Source: Chara braunii (Eukaryota; Streptophyta; Charophyceae; Charales; Characeae). Taken from it: a DNA stretch of 64,000 nucleotides. The DNA lies in the NCBI GenBank assembly GCA_003427395.1, contig BFEA01000024.1:1879268-1943267 (forward strand), in the 5' to 3' direction. Each line of letters begins with the position of its first letter. Position 1 is the first letter of the stretch. Both the position numbers and the translations under genes were made by a program. The notes below the pieces were generated by a model. It saw only the letters and a program-made list of their open reading frames with translations. It ran no database searches and was not told the DNA's origin. Below, in pieces: positions 1 through 11,984 of this stretch.

Positions 1-2067
1 ACAGAGAGAAAGAGAGAGAACAGGTAAGTATCCAACCTCGCTGTCGAGCGCATCGGTCTCGCGCCGCGCAGGGCGGGACCCTCCCGACCGCGTCACACAA
101 GAGTTGGTTTATTCCTCATCGGGATATACAAGGAGCTTCCGCAAGTCGCTCCGGCCGAGTGCGCCAACCATACCTCTCGCGAGCCCGTACGACACGATAG
201 GGCGAATGCGAGGCACGACTTACCTCCACCTTACGGGAGTTGTCACCTCCCTTTGGTGGGCGTATCCCCATCGAGCTACCGGTGCACTGTATGAAAGCTA
301 ATCAATTGCAATCGTAGCGGTGGACCAGCCGAGGGCGTTTCTCGTTCGTTGTAGCATAGGGGGTACACGAGGTTCCACACCTCTATCGGACCCTCACGCA
401 AACTGACTCGCTGGGGGCTGAAGTCCCAAGCGCGGCTCGTCGTTGGTCGACTAGGACGTACCTCACTCACCACGCGTACACCACATTAAGAACATTAAGA
501 ATTAAAACACGCACACACACATACACAAATGAAACGACATAAACAAAACAACGCACACAATCTTAGTCCCTTCAGTAATCATCCTATAGCTCTCCGACGT
601 CGAAATCGGATATGCGTCACTCGCGAGACTTAGTATAAAACCGCGCGGACGTGGGGTCTTCTCATATCGACTAGCAATGTACGAATACGCAAGCAGGTGC
701 CCATAATCATGCGGTCCCTCGAAGTCTCGAGGGTCGCATTCGACACTCAAGTGTCGGCTGACACGCGCTTTGAGGGGTTAATCTCTCGACTCTAGACAAC
801 CACCAAGTGCGGTTGAGAACGACACCCTCTTCTGCATCTTGCGGAGAGTGGGTGGTACACAGGTTCCTACCTGTGGTGACAATCGTCTCTTATTGCCCTG
901 AAGACCAACTTCATCATCTAGGGCCTGGAGAGAAGTCAAGGGGTTTGACTTTGACGATTGTCACGGACTACAACGTCCAACTATATAAAAACTTCAAAAA
1001 GCGATGGAAAAAAAAAAAAAGATCTCTCTTTTCTCTCAAAACATAATAATCTGTTTAACCTTTACGCACGGTCACAGTAGGTCGCGCAAACACTTAAAGC
1101 ATATGTGTTTACATATATAGAGAGGGTTATAAATATGTGACGATCAGTTTTCACAATCACAGTGCGACTCCCCTCAACCATATATATGTATGTGGTCGCA
1201 GACAGTCAAATCCAAAGTCCGAACCACCAAACATATTTGTAATCACATCAAAGATTCAACCAAGAGTCCATGCACTACGCGGGGGCAACTTCAACCATTC
1301 TTTGTGTCACACCCCTCGCTTTAGCCACACAAACCTCAACCTTAGCACACCCTTCCAGCAATAAAGTACTCGGTGTCTTTGTTAAATGATCATTCAATAA
1401 AGTCCAGGTAAAAACACAACGAAACAAATCAAACTTCAATGATAACAAAAGATGATCCTAGTGGGATAAAGCTGGAACTAATTCAAATCTTGAGTCAAAA
1501 CGATCAAAAAGATTTGTACCATGTACCATAAAATGGGTCAATGCTCAAGCTAAATTATCAACATATAGGGAGTGAATCTCCATAGCACATCCTTACTCAA
1601 AGCTATCTGTCAACTAAGTCTAAGTCTACCCCTAAGCCAATGTCCAATAAAAAGGTAGACCCTTGACAAAGTCTCCCTTATACAGGGTGGGTTGTCAGAA
1701 TCGCCACCTGTCAAAATATAGCCTAACTCGTATAAACTAAGAAAATTTCGGCAGCGTTTCACGTAGGAAAAGTGCTCTTTCAGAATTTATATTGGCTTAA
1801 GTATAAAAACTGAAATAATATCAAACTCTAAAAAGTCAAGTTTTGTCAAACTCCCTGAATTAGTAAAACTTTGAGCAGCATCTTCTTTAGAAGAGTAGAC
1901 TTCCCAGATTTATTCTAAGTCAGATGAGAGTTCAAAGTAAAGTTTGAGTTCGGCTAAGACAAAATTTAACTAACTCCTTAGTTTTGTAGAAATTTCGGCA
2001 GCACTTTCCGTAGAGAAAGTAACTTTTCAAAATTTATACAAAGTTAAGTATAAATCTAGAAATAACT

Positions 2068-2465
2068 TTGACTTTTCAAAGTTCAATTTTGTTTAACTCT
2101 CTGATTTAACAAAAATTTGGGCAGCACTCCCTTTAGGAAATGAGACTTTCCAAATTTTTACTAAGCCATACATAAAATTTAGACAAGTTGAACTTTGAAA
2201 AGTCTCCTTCGTTTTGTAGAAATTTCGTCAGCGCTTCCCGTATAGAAAGTAGCTTACCAAGATAAATTTGACTTCTCAAAGTTCAATTTTGTTTAACTCT
2301 CTGATTTAACAAAAAATTGGGCAGCACTCCCTTTAGAAAATTAGACTTTCTAAATTTTTACTAAGCCATACATAAAATTTAGACAAGTTGAACTTTGAAA
2401 AGTCTCCTTGGTTTGTTAGAAATTTCGGCAGCGCTTCCCGTAGAGAAAGTAGATTACCAAGATTT
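2068..2465 (+). repeat. Two ~200-bp tandem units in segment A
   Basis: Two consecutive units (about 2068-2267 and 2268-2465) share the same order of motifs: TTCAATTTTGTTTAACTCTC, then GGGCAGCACTCCCTTTAG, then CATACATAAAATTTAGACAA, then AATTTCG(G/T)CAGCGCTTCC. Related partial units occur at about 1740-1810, 1870-1925 and 1983-2053. Each core is a small hairpin, for example TTTAGAAA with TTTCTAAA near 2332-2356. Equivalent units lie on the other strand at about 9470-9970. Confidence 0.7.
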
Positions 2466-2748
2466 ATACAAAGTCAAGTATAAGAAATGATCCCAGAAAA
2501 TACGGAAATTGACCTAAGTAAAATAAACTTAGCTAAAAAAATACAGCAATTGAACTAACTCCTATGGTCTCTAGCACATGGCGAGCATCTAAAGCAACTA
2601 CCTGTCAAACTGAAACTCATACTAAGTAGTAATCTCACTCAGCCACATGCAAGGTCAAACCATAAAGGTAAGTATTCTCACCAACCCAAAGTTAATCTTG
2701 TCACAAATTTACTCTTACTTAATACTCTCTTCAAATTGTAATAAGCTG

Positions 2749-3210
2749 TAGTCAGACCACCCAAACTTATGGAACAATGTCTGACTAGCGTGTTCATAGA
2801 TAAAGTAGTAGTAAAATATAGTCAAGTTATAACCTTTTGGTTCCAGCATGTGCGTGACATTGGACCAAGATCACCCAAACTTATGGAACATGTCTGGTCC
2901 TCCGCCTGATTTATTATCTTAATGGTGAAGCAGGAAGAGGTTGAGCCACCCAAACTTAAGGAACATGCTCAGACCTCCTCGTTCAAAACCAAAAGAAACT
3001 GAGAAAACTCAAAAGAAAAAAGGCAACCAAACCACCCAAACTTATGGGACAATGCTTGGTCCCTCAAAAAGTCAACCACAGATAGTCCTCGCAAGTCAGG
3101 GCAACTAGATCACCCGAACTTATTGAACATGTCTGGTCCTCCAGGCAAATCAAAAATAAACATAGCAGTGGGTCTCCCAAAACTTATGGAGACTTGTCCA
3201 ACCTTTAATA
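2749..3210 (+). repeat. Left array of hairpins with constant loop and variable stems
   Basis: Five clear units and one degenerate unit share a core close to CACCCAAACTTATGGAACAT. Each is flanked by inverted arms that differ from unit to unit: TAGTCAGAC/GTCTGACTA (2749-2787), GGACCA/TGGTCC (2862-2900), GAGGTTGAGC/GCTCAGACCTC (2937-2977), ACCAAAC/GCTTGGT (3026-3060) and ACTAGA/TCTGGT with a G-T wobble (3104-3137). A sixth near 3170-3210 is degenerate. The loop is constant while the arms stay self-complementary. I do not recognise the motif; a structured RNA, a single-strand DNA hairpin or a protein-binding palindrome are all possible. Confidence 0.75.
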
Positions 3211-3745
3211 GACCCAGTCACACACAAGCAACACTGCCTTCCTCCCACCTTTTCCCAGATGCAACCCCTTTCTACAATCTGCCTTAAGTCAGACAACAAA
3301 ACCGAAACTGACATCACACATGCATTCCTTTACTTAAGTTTGAATCATGTCCTGAAAGTCAAACTAAAAGTCAAAGTAGTGGTGCACACAATGTACTCAG
3401 TCAAAACGTAACAAGAAATGCAGGTAGGGGTTATAACTAGGTTTATAGAAGGAAAGTGAAACCTTTACCTCTTAGTTCCCTGCCTCCAGAACTCCTCATA
3501 AGTTCAAGCAGAGTTCCTGCAATCGGTAGGCCGACCCCCCACAGAGTCTTGCTGGGGTCCTACGTGTTGCAATCTCGCCTGCCGCCGTCCTCTCTGAACA
3601 GGATTAGACTTAGAGTAAGAAAAGCAGAAGGTAAAGGGTTTCAGACGCTCGAGATACAAGAGGGGGACAACTCAACTCCCAGGAGCGGGCCTTGAAACCG
3701 TCATGCGCCTGAGGGACCCGCAATGGCAGTCAAACCGCAACAAGA

Positions 3746-4836
3746 ACAGCCGAAATGTCGTCAGACGCCACGACAATGGCTGAAACTACCCAACAACGAG
3801 CCTCCTATCACCATAAATCACCGTAATGCTCAGTGACGCAGAATGCCCGCAACAATCGTGCACAATAATAGAGCATCTCAGTAGTAACCAACACCAATTC
3901 AACGCCGCCTCGCAACCATTCTCCCTTCGGTTAGTAGCCCTCAGAAGTCATAACAACCAGACACCACAAAGTCTCGGCTTTCTTGAACTGCAGGTGTACT
4001 TCTCATTTTTCTCTGCTATTTTGCTTTGCACCACCGCCAACGAGACAACCCGTTTGACCGCAGTAGCAGCAACTGGAATAAATGCGGGTCTCGATCATGC
4101 ACACTCGTGTCAAGACTCTAATTCGCAGACTATTGCTCAAAATGCAGTCTGCGATACCTCCTAAGTAAGGTAGCAGTGTTGGCTGAGAAGCCGACTTTGA
4201 ACAATGATATGGATAGTTGCGCCAGTCAACGCGTATGCAGATGTCGGCCGTACAGATTGTCGTCGTGACCAAGTACGTATTCTCACTTCATCATCCCCGC
4301 CTCACCCTCTCTGTACACTTTGCTGACTCATGTGCCCACTGTCCTCGACTTGCTGCAGGCAAGTATCCTACAACCTTTTCCTCTCAGATATTCCCCTTCA
4401 AGCATTTCCCTCATCTTCTTGACTCTTCACTTTCCTTCTCCCAATTCTTACTAACTTGTTTGGCCAAAATCCTCGCTCCATGCATGCGAGGGGGGGGGGT
4501 CAAAGCTATACCCCGGAGTCGACTGATGCACCTGTGGGAGAACGCTAAAAGTAACACAGCAACTAACCATCAGGAGCCACGAGTGTCTCGACACTCTCCA
4601 AGTATGCAAAAAATGTGAATGAACTTCCTCCTGAAAAACTGGTCACGTATGTACCCCGCTTTCCTCATGCATAAAACCATCCTTCATGTTGCTGCGCTCC
4701 CCGACTACCTGCAGTGCCACTCTTTGGAGAAGGTGAGCTCTCTCCCCCTATCACATCTACTTCCTCTCTCACTAGTGAACATTTGTGTGTCGGGCTTAGC
4801 CCAGGTTGATCATGACATGCACCCCGACCGTAGCGT
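3746..4836. other. Unassigned spacer between segments A and B
   Basis: No supportable gene was found. Several overlapping short ORFs occur on both strands, none with a recognisable motif. A G9 tract lies near 4491-4499. Confidence 0.5.
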
Positions 4837-6625
4837 TGTCGGTGTGAATACCCTTACAAGGGTATCCGCCCTGGTTTTGCAAGCGATAGAAAATAAGTTT
4901 GATTTAAGATTTAGGAATATCGCGCGAGGCGCGGCTGTGTCGGTGGTTTACGTTGGCTGAATGGTTGACTAGAGTAGGGAGTGTGTGGGCGCGCGGATTT
5001 GAGGCGCGCGTGATCTTTTTATTTATTGATGATTAAAGTGTCGGCGTGAGCCCCGACCATATTTTTTTTATTTCAGATTAAGTTAGGATTAAAAAGATTT
5101 TGTTTTCTGATTGATGTCCTTACCTGTGATTTGTGCGTACGTGCGGGGGACGACATCGACAACCATGTGAGTTTGAGATTGTTTTGGTAGGTCTTCGCGT
5201 CACACAGTATTGGTTTATTTTAGGTGTCAATCAGAGCTAGACCAAGACTTGGGCCTAGCATTAGCGGTTATGGCGTCGGACTTTCATCAGGGAGATTCAG
5301 GGATCAAGATATCCCCCTTGGTTTTGTCGTCAGCGGACGCGTCCGTCGTTCTCCAACATCAAAATTTCTCAATTATTTTATTATTTATCATTGCCTTATT
5401 ATTGTTCTTATGTGTTGGCATTCCTTGAAACGGACACGGCATCGGATTAACGGGCGTCATGGCGGGCAAAAACCTTGAGCGCGCGCCTCCTTAGGCTGAC
5501 CTACGAGTCCCCTGCATACTCGGAATGCCGGTGAAAGTCATCTATTACGCAGTTGTTGAAAACCACGGCGCGGTCAGGGTTTAAGTTCGTTGTTGCACTT
5601 GAGGCAAAAGGGGCCGGTAATGGTGAATGTATATGACCTACGCTTCGGGCCCGGCGAGATCGAGTGGGGGTGTGTTGTATCCGTAGGACGACCTGGAGTG
5701 CGACTACAAACTGCTCTCGTGATTGCGCCGAAGTTACCCCGTGGCGGCCACGTCCGTGCTCAAGCCCCCAATAAGGGAACATGCGGGAGCCGTACCCACC
5801 AACAAGTGCGATACCTGCTACAACAAGCAGGTGATACGGGCCAGGTGTCGGCCGATAGCATCAGGGTCGGGCTTCTCCGATGGGTCAATCACGGTGCCTC
5901 TCCTCAGGTCCCCTCCCCCTATGAGCACCGAAGCGGTTTCTACTCAATGTCACTCGGGAAGGACCAACGACACATCTCTGGGAAACGGGCGTGGGTCCGG
6001 CCAGGCAGCAGCGGGCAGAGCAGATAGCGCAGCGGGCGGCGGGCGCTGGTGAGAAGCGACAGGTGGCTGCGGAGGCAAGGCGAGGCAGCGCAGCTACGGG
6101 CTAAGACAGAAAGTGACGGGCGCTGAAGTTGGGAAGCAAGGCAGCGGAGTGATAAGCAGCAAAGGGAGAGGGGCCGAACCTGGCTGCTGAAACGAGTCGG
6201 GTGCATGCGCAGCGAATGAAGGGAGAAGTAGGAGAAAGGGGAGGCGAGCGTGTTCGCTCATCTCTGAGCAGAGAATGATGAGGGAAGGTTCGTAGCCGAG
6301 GTTTTTTGGGCGGGCGACCCCGAATCCAAAGTCGGATTAGAGTAAGGAGGAGTGTAGAGGAAACTAGGAGGAAAATGGTGTGCGTGGGAGATGACAGACA
6401 GCGAAGGAGGAGGAGAGTGAGACCGGGTTAAATCGGTCATTTTTAGGACCGATTCTAACGATCTAAAGTGCTATATAAAGGTTTTATGGTCGGGCGACCT
6501 CGATGGTAAGGTTAGTTTTAGGAGAGGGTAAGTAGAGTAGGAGGTCAGTGAGTGGTAAGGTTAGTTTTAGGAGAGGGTAAGTAGAGTAGGAGGTCAGTGA
6601 GAAACGAGGTGCGCCCGGAGATAAC
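4837..6625 (+). repeat. Left copy of LTR-like segment B
   Basis: It begins TGTCGGTG, followed at once by a small palindrome (ATACCCTTACAAGGGTAT) and GCCCTGGTTTT. The same series is found in reverse complement ending at 14058. Matching blocks continue through TGGTTGACTAGAGTA (4960), CGACATCGACAACCATG (5150), the ATT-rich tract (5385) and onward, with decreasing similarity to about 6625. The TG start and the position beside non-coding segment A suggest an LTR of roughly 1.8-2.1 kb. I could not find a primer binding site or a second direct copy in the window, so the LTR label is tentative. Confidence 0.5.
6504..6601 (+). repeat. 49-bp tandem duplication
   Basis: Two essentially identical 49-bp units (6504-6552 and 6553-6601) begin TGGTAAGGTTAGTTTTAGGA and end AGGAGGTCAGTGA. 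Being near-perfect, the duplication is younger than the surrounding diverged segment B. Confidence 0.85.
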
Positions 6626-7012
6626 AGAAGTTGGAGATGGCAGGGAAGGAAGGATGATATTGCACTTGATCCTCAACGGAATCGAGCAAGGAAAATTGTT
6701 GCCCAGGGGTTTATGGATGTTGCTATTTCAATGGCGGTATCAGACTGAGGGGTAAGGTTTTGGTTTTCTCGTTTTACTCGTTAGGGACTGCGCCTAGGAG
6801 GAGTCCTTTGGAGTGCATCGTGTGTTTCCACGAATTTAGTGGAAGATTCATTCGATCTGGCCGATCCTATCGATGGGAATAGCGTGTGAAGCTAACCGCG
6901 AGGTCGGAGACTTACCTGGTGGCCAGGATCCTAAGTAGAGGGGCACATACACCAGAGGAAGGCAGGCGTGGGGTGAGTCGGAGAGCGAGCATGATATCGA
7001 GGTACGTGGGCA

Positions 7013-7095
<83 letters not shown>

Positions 7096-7934
7096 AAGAA
7101 AGAAAGAACGGGTAGTGAGTACTTAATTTGTCAAGTAGGCGAACCGTAAGTCACACTACGACGACACACTTCGAGGTGGATTAGGGAGATTGGCGGTGTA
7201 TCCGTCCTTGCTTTAGCGGAAGATTCTTTCCGATCTGATATGGTCCGGAAATAAAGGAGCGTTAGCGGAGTAGAAAGTGAGTGGGCTCTTATCTGGGATC
7301 GAGCTGCGGAGCGAGCCGACCAGGGCTCAAGGACGAAGTGTGCTTTCTCGAATTCTCGAGGGAGGTTCATTATGATTCCACGCAGGCTAACGGTCGGAGT
7401 AGCGGAGGTGTGGGACCAGCAGTGAGATTGGAGGACTGCCTGCCGGACCAAGGCGCTGACCACCCCAACGAGAGGGCGAGCTGAGGGACTGCCGACTGAC
7501 CTGTTGGCCGGTGTGGTGCTCGCCTCATCAGCTGGATAACTACGAGGTTGCGGGCCTAGTCTCTGGTCGGGGTGCCGATTCTCCTGCTGTGTGAGGTAGT
7601 TGGAGACAAGTCGCGAGGTTGCAAACTCACCTATGACCATCGGGCTCGTCGTCACGAGAGCAGCAGGGGATAGCCACAGAGCGTAGGAACTCATATGAGG
7701 ACTGGTGTATTACCTATCCTACCGAGCAGAGTAATAGGAAGGCAAGGGGACAACCGTGGAAGGAGTAAGTCTGTTGAAAAAAGGTTATTGCTAAGATTTG
7801 AAGGTTCGTCATAAGGAGTAACTTGTGATTGGAAGAAGTGATTGAGCTTGCTTGAATAGAGGGGGGTACTGCTGCGATCTGGAAAGTTGTCAAAAGAGTC
7901 GACAGTTGGTGATCGAGCTTCAGTCGACCAAGCT
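6626..7934. other. Spacer between the two inverted units
   Basis: No supportable gene. The stretch contains an (AG)n tract (7015-7090) followed by AAAG repeats. A 187-codon open frame on the minus strand (7131-7694) has no recognisable motif and is not conserved at the equivalent place in the other copy. It may be the continuation of the right-hand A element beyond the shared part. Confidence 0.4.
7015..7107. repeat. (AG)n plus (AAAG)n microsatellite
   Basis: About 37 AG dinucleotides are followed by four AAAG-type tetranucleotides. It accounts for an apparent Arg-Glu repeat ORF, which is not a gene. Confidence 0.95.
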
Positions 7935-10900
7935 GTTTTGCACTTTGGCTGCCATTGCAGAGCCCTCAGGCGAGTGAAGATTGCAAGGCCCTCTCCAGCG
8001 AGTTGAGTCAGTCCCTTTCCCGTATCTCGAGAGTCTGAAACCCCTACGTCTGGCCTTCTTACTCCAAGTCTAATCTTGGTTATGAGAGGAAGACAGCAGG
8101 CAGGATCGCAACCCATAGGACCGCAACAAGACTCTGTGGGGAGTCAGCCCACCGATTCCGGGAGCTCTGCCGAAACTCAGGAGGAGTTCTGGAGGCAGGG
8201 AACTGAGAGGTAAAACTTTCTCCTTCCTTCTATAAACCCAGTTATAACCTATATATATATTCCTTGTTGCGTTTTGACTGAGTATATTATTTGCGTCCTT
8301 ACTTTGACTTCGAATTTGACTTTCCGGACATGATTCAAACTAAGTAAGGGGATGATTGTGCAAGTTCAATTTCGGTTTCATTGTCTGACTGAAAGCAGAT
8401 GGTGGGATTGCATCTGGGGGAAGGATGGGAGGAAGGTAGTTTTGCTTGTGTCTGACTGGGTCAACCAAAGGCTGAGAGAGTCTCCATAAGATTGGAGGGC
8501 CCAGTGCTATGTTTCTTTTTCGATTGCCTGAAGGACCACACAAGTTCTCATAAGTTTGGTTGGTCTGGTTGCTCTGACTTGTGAGGGCTGACTGTGATTG
8601 ACTTTCAGGAACCAAGCATGTTTCATAAGTTTGGGTGGCTTGGTCGCCTTGTTTACTTTGAGTTTCTTTCAACTTCTTTTGGTTTTGAACGAGGAGGTCT
8701 GAGCATGTTCCATAAGTTTGGGTGGCTCAGCCTCTTCCTGCTTTGGCTTTAAGAGAAAAAACAAGGCTGAGGACCAGACATGTTTCACAAGTTTTGGTGG
8801 TCTTGGTCCAACGCCATGCACATGCTGGAACCAAAAGGCTATAACTTGACTATATTTTATTACTATCCTACTTATGAACATGCTAGTCAGACAGGGTTCC
8901 ATAAGTTTGGGTAGTCTGACTATAGCTTATCACCAACTGAAGAGAGTACTTGAGTTGAAGATGATTAATTCAGTTATATGCTACCTCATAAGACTACGTG
9001 CAGATAATTATATAAAACAGGGATACTTAAATTGTTCAGGGCGACTAGGGTGGCCTAGTCATATGCCCAAAGAAGAGAAAAGTTATTGTGTCCTGTGTTT
9101 GTGTACACTCAATGGCTGAGCTAGACATGTTCCATAAGTTTGGCTGGTCTAGCTTTATGCCCTATGTAAGCTGGGTATAAAGGGATAAACCATTGGGAGA
9201 CTATGAATTATTGTTTGATAAAGTTTACTTTGGGATGATGAGAGTACTTACCTTTGTGGTTTGACTTGCATGTGGCTGAGTCAGATCATTATGTAGTCCG
9301 AGTTTCAGTTCGATAGGTAGTTGCTCCACTTGCTCGCCACGTGCTAGAGCCATAGGAGTTAGTTTTAATTTTTGCATTTTCCGAGCTAAGTTTATTTTAT
9401 CTAAGTCAATTTCTACATTTTCTGGGATCTTTTGTTATACTTGGCTTTGTATAAATTTTAGTAAGCTACTTTCTCTACTGGAAGCGCTGCCGAAATTTCT
9501 ACAAAACCAAGGAGTTAGTAAGACTTTGTCTTTTCAAAGTTCAACTTGTCTGACTTTTATATACGACTTAGAAAAAAAAAGTGTGCTGCCCGAATTTTTG
9601 CTAATTCAGGGGTTTAGACAAAATTGGACCTTGAGAAGTCAAAGTCACTTCATATTTTGAATTTAACTTTGTATAAATCTTGGATTAACACTTTTCTAAA
9701 GGGAGTGCTGCATAAATTTTTACAAATTTAAGGAGTTAGTTAAATTTTGTTTTAATTAAACTCGGGTTTTGCTCTGGGTTCATATCTGACTTAATAAAAA
9801 TATGGAAAGTCTTCTTTTCTAAAGGGAGTGCTGCCAAAATTTTTACTAATTCAGGGAGTTGGAAAAAATTGGAATTTTCAAAATTAGATTTTGATTTTTG
9901 TTTTCATATTTGAGTTGTTATAAATTCTGAGAAGACACTTTTTCTACGGGAAGCGCTGGCGAAATTTTCTTAGTTTAGAGGAGTTAGATTATATTTTGAC
10001 ACATGACAATTCTGGCAATCCACTCCATATAGAGGAGATTCTACCAAAGGTCTACCTTTTCTTTATACACTGGCTTAGGGGTAGACTCAGGCTTAGTTAA
10101 GTAGAATAATTCTTTGTGAGATTGTAATTATGAAGATTATTCTCGATTCGGACTCATAGATTTAACCTGAGGATTGATATGTCTTGTGTTACAGGTCCTC
10201 TTGATCGTTTGATTCAGGATCTGGAATAGATTCAACTTGATCCCACGAGGATCATCTTATGTTATCACTGATAACAAGTCGGTTGCCGATTCGTCGGTTT
10301 ACGACTCAACTCCAGTCCACTCTTGTCACTCAACCTAAAAGTTTTAGTCTTATGATTTGAATTGTTTTGTTGTGTTTTCGCCCGGACTTTATTTGAATGA
10401 CCATTTAAAGAAAAGTACTGAGTATTTTATTTTGAGGAGTTCCACAAGAGTGAGGCTGGCATGGCTAAAACGAGGGGTATGAGTGAAGAGAATGGTTGAA
10501 GTTGACCCCGTGAAGTGCATGGACTTTTGGTTGAATTTTTGATGTAATTGCAAGTATATTTTGTGGTTCGGACTTTAGAGTGACTCTCTTCGATCATATA
10601 CATATATATGGCTGAGAGAAATCCCACTGTGATTGTGAGAAGCGATTGTCACATAATTATAACCCTCTATGTATATGTAAACACATATGTTTTGAGTGTT
10701 TCGCGCGGCCTACTGTGACCGCGCATAAAGGTTAAATAGATTATGTTTTTGACAGAAAAAGGAAATCTCATGTTATCCTTTGTTTTTTAGAGGTCTTTAT
10801 TGTTGGACGTTGTAGTCCGTGGCAGCCATCAAAGTCAAACCCCTTGATTTCTCTCCAGACCCTGGATGATAGAGATGGTCTTCAGGGCGATAAGAGACGA

Positions 10901-11790
10901 TTGCCACCACAGGTATGAACATGTGTACCACCCATTTCCGTAGGGTGCAGAAGAGGGTGTGGTTCCCAGCCGCGCTTGGTGGTTGTCCAGCGTCGAGAGA
11001 TCAATCCCTCAAGGCGCGTGTCAGCCGACATTTGAGTGTCGAATGCGAACCTTGAGATTATCGAGGACCGCATGAGTATGGGTACTACATAATACGCCAT
11101 CATTGCAACTGCTTACGTATGGCATTGCTTGCAATACAAGTCGATATGAGGTTACCCCTGCGTCTGCGCGGTTCTATACTAAGTCTTGCGGGCAACGCCT
11201 ATCCGATTTCCGCATCGGAGAGTTATGAGATAGCTACTAAGGGACTAGGAGTGTTGTCACGTTGTTTGTTTTGTGTCGTTCTGTATATGTATGTGTATGT
11301 GTGTGTGTGTTTATTTTTATGTTCTTTAGAGTGGTGTATGTGTGGTGTGTGGGATGCGTCCTAGTCGACCGACGACGAGTCGCGCTTGGGACCTCAACCC
11401 CCCAAGGCGTCAGTTCGCGTGCGGGTCCGATAGAGGCGTAAAGTCGCGCGTACCCCCTATGCTACAGTGAACAAGAAACGCCCTCGGCTGGTCCACCTCT
11501 GCGATTGCAACTGATTAGCTTTCGTACTGTGGACTGGTAGCTTGGCGGGGATACACCCACCGAACGGAGGTGACAACTCCCGTAAGGTGGAGGTAAGTCG
11601 TGCCTCACGTAGGCCCTATCCTGTCGTAGGGGCTCGCGAGAGGTATGGCTGGCGCACTCGGCCGGAGCGGCTTGCGGAAACTCCATATGTATTCGCGACG
11701 ACGATCAGACCAACTCCTGCATGACGTGGCCGGGAGGGTCCCGCTCCGCCTTGCGCGGTGCCAGACCGATCCGCTCGACAACGTTGAGCA
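7935..11790 (-). repeat. Right copy of large non-coding inverted repeat (segment A, reversed)
   Basis: This is the reverse-complement partner of 1-3745. The GC-rich outer part lies at about 11490-11790 and the inner edge near 7935. It carries its own hairpin array (8533-9154) and tandem units (about 9470-9970). Clear substitutions and small indels relative to the left copy show the duplication is old, yet the hairpin stems remain paired in both copies. No gene was recognised. Confidence 0.75.
8533..9154 (-). repeat. Right array of hairpins with covarying stems
   Basis: Six units share the core TTCCATAAGTTTGGGT (plus strand). Their arms are: GGACCA with a short TGGT partner (8533-8570), ACCAAGC/GCTTGGT (8611-8644), GAGGTCTGAGC/GCTCAGCCTC (8694-8734), GGACCAGAC/GTCTTGGTCC (8771-8809), TAGTCAGAC/GTCTGACTA (8884-8922) and AGCTAGAC/GTCTAGCT (9119-9154). 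The order of arm types mirrors the left array (2749-3137), so the units are orthologous between arms. Different units within an arm carry different but still complementary stems. Function unknown. Confidence 0.8.
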
Positions 11791-11984
11791 TAGCAGGCAG
11801 CACGGCCCCTGTACTGTATCGGTCAGCCCAATCATAACGAATACTATGACCACGTGACATCAGGGGAATGTGCACTATCATGGTCTTATTCCACTACTTA
11901 CTGAATATACAGAATACACATGAATCTCTCGTTATAGTGCAGGAAGATGCACACGCCTTAGCACTCCTCCTTTCGGGCGCAACC

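Larger units (their letters stand above)
1..3745 (+). repeat. Left copy of large non-coding inverted repeat (segment A)
   Basis: This segment matches, in reverse complement, about 7935-11790. Shared landmarks are the GC-rich stretch at 60-290, the (TA)-rich stretch near 1120, the tandem units at 1735-2485, the hairpin array at 2749-3210, and the stretch at 3460-3560 that corresponds to about 8215-8120. The window start cuts the left edge. Similarity fades near 3745, just after a shared stretch around 3715-3740. No convincing coding frame is present: the short ORFs are not conserved as protein between the copies. Together with segment B it resembles the inside of a large non-coding LTR element. 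That class is an inference; the inverted repeat is read directly. Confidence 0.75.

Noticed and set aside
4003-4272. Overlapping opposed ORFs between segments A and B as genes
   Set aside because: No motif, not conserved in the matching inverted region, and overlapping on opposite strands.
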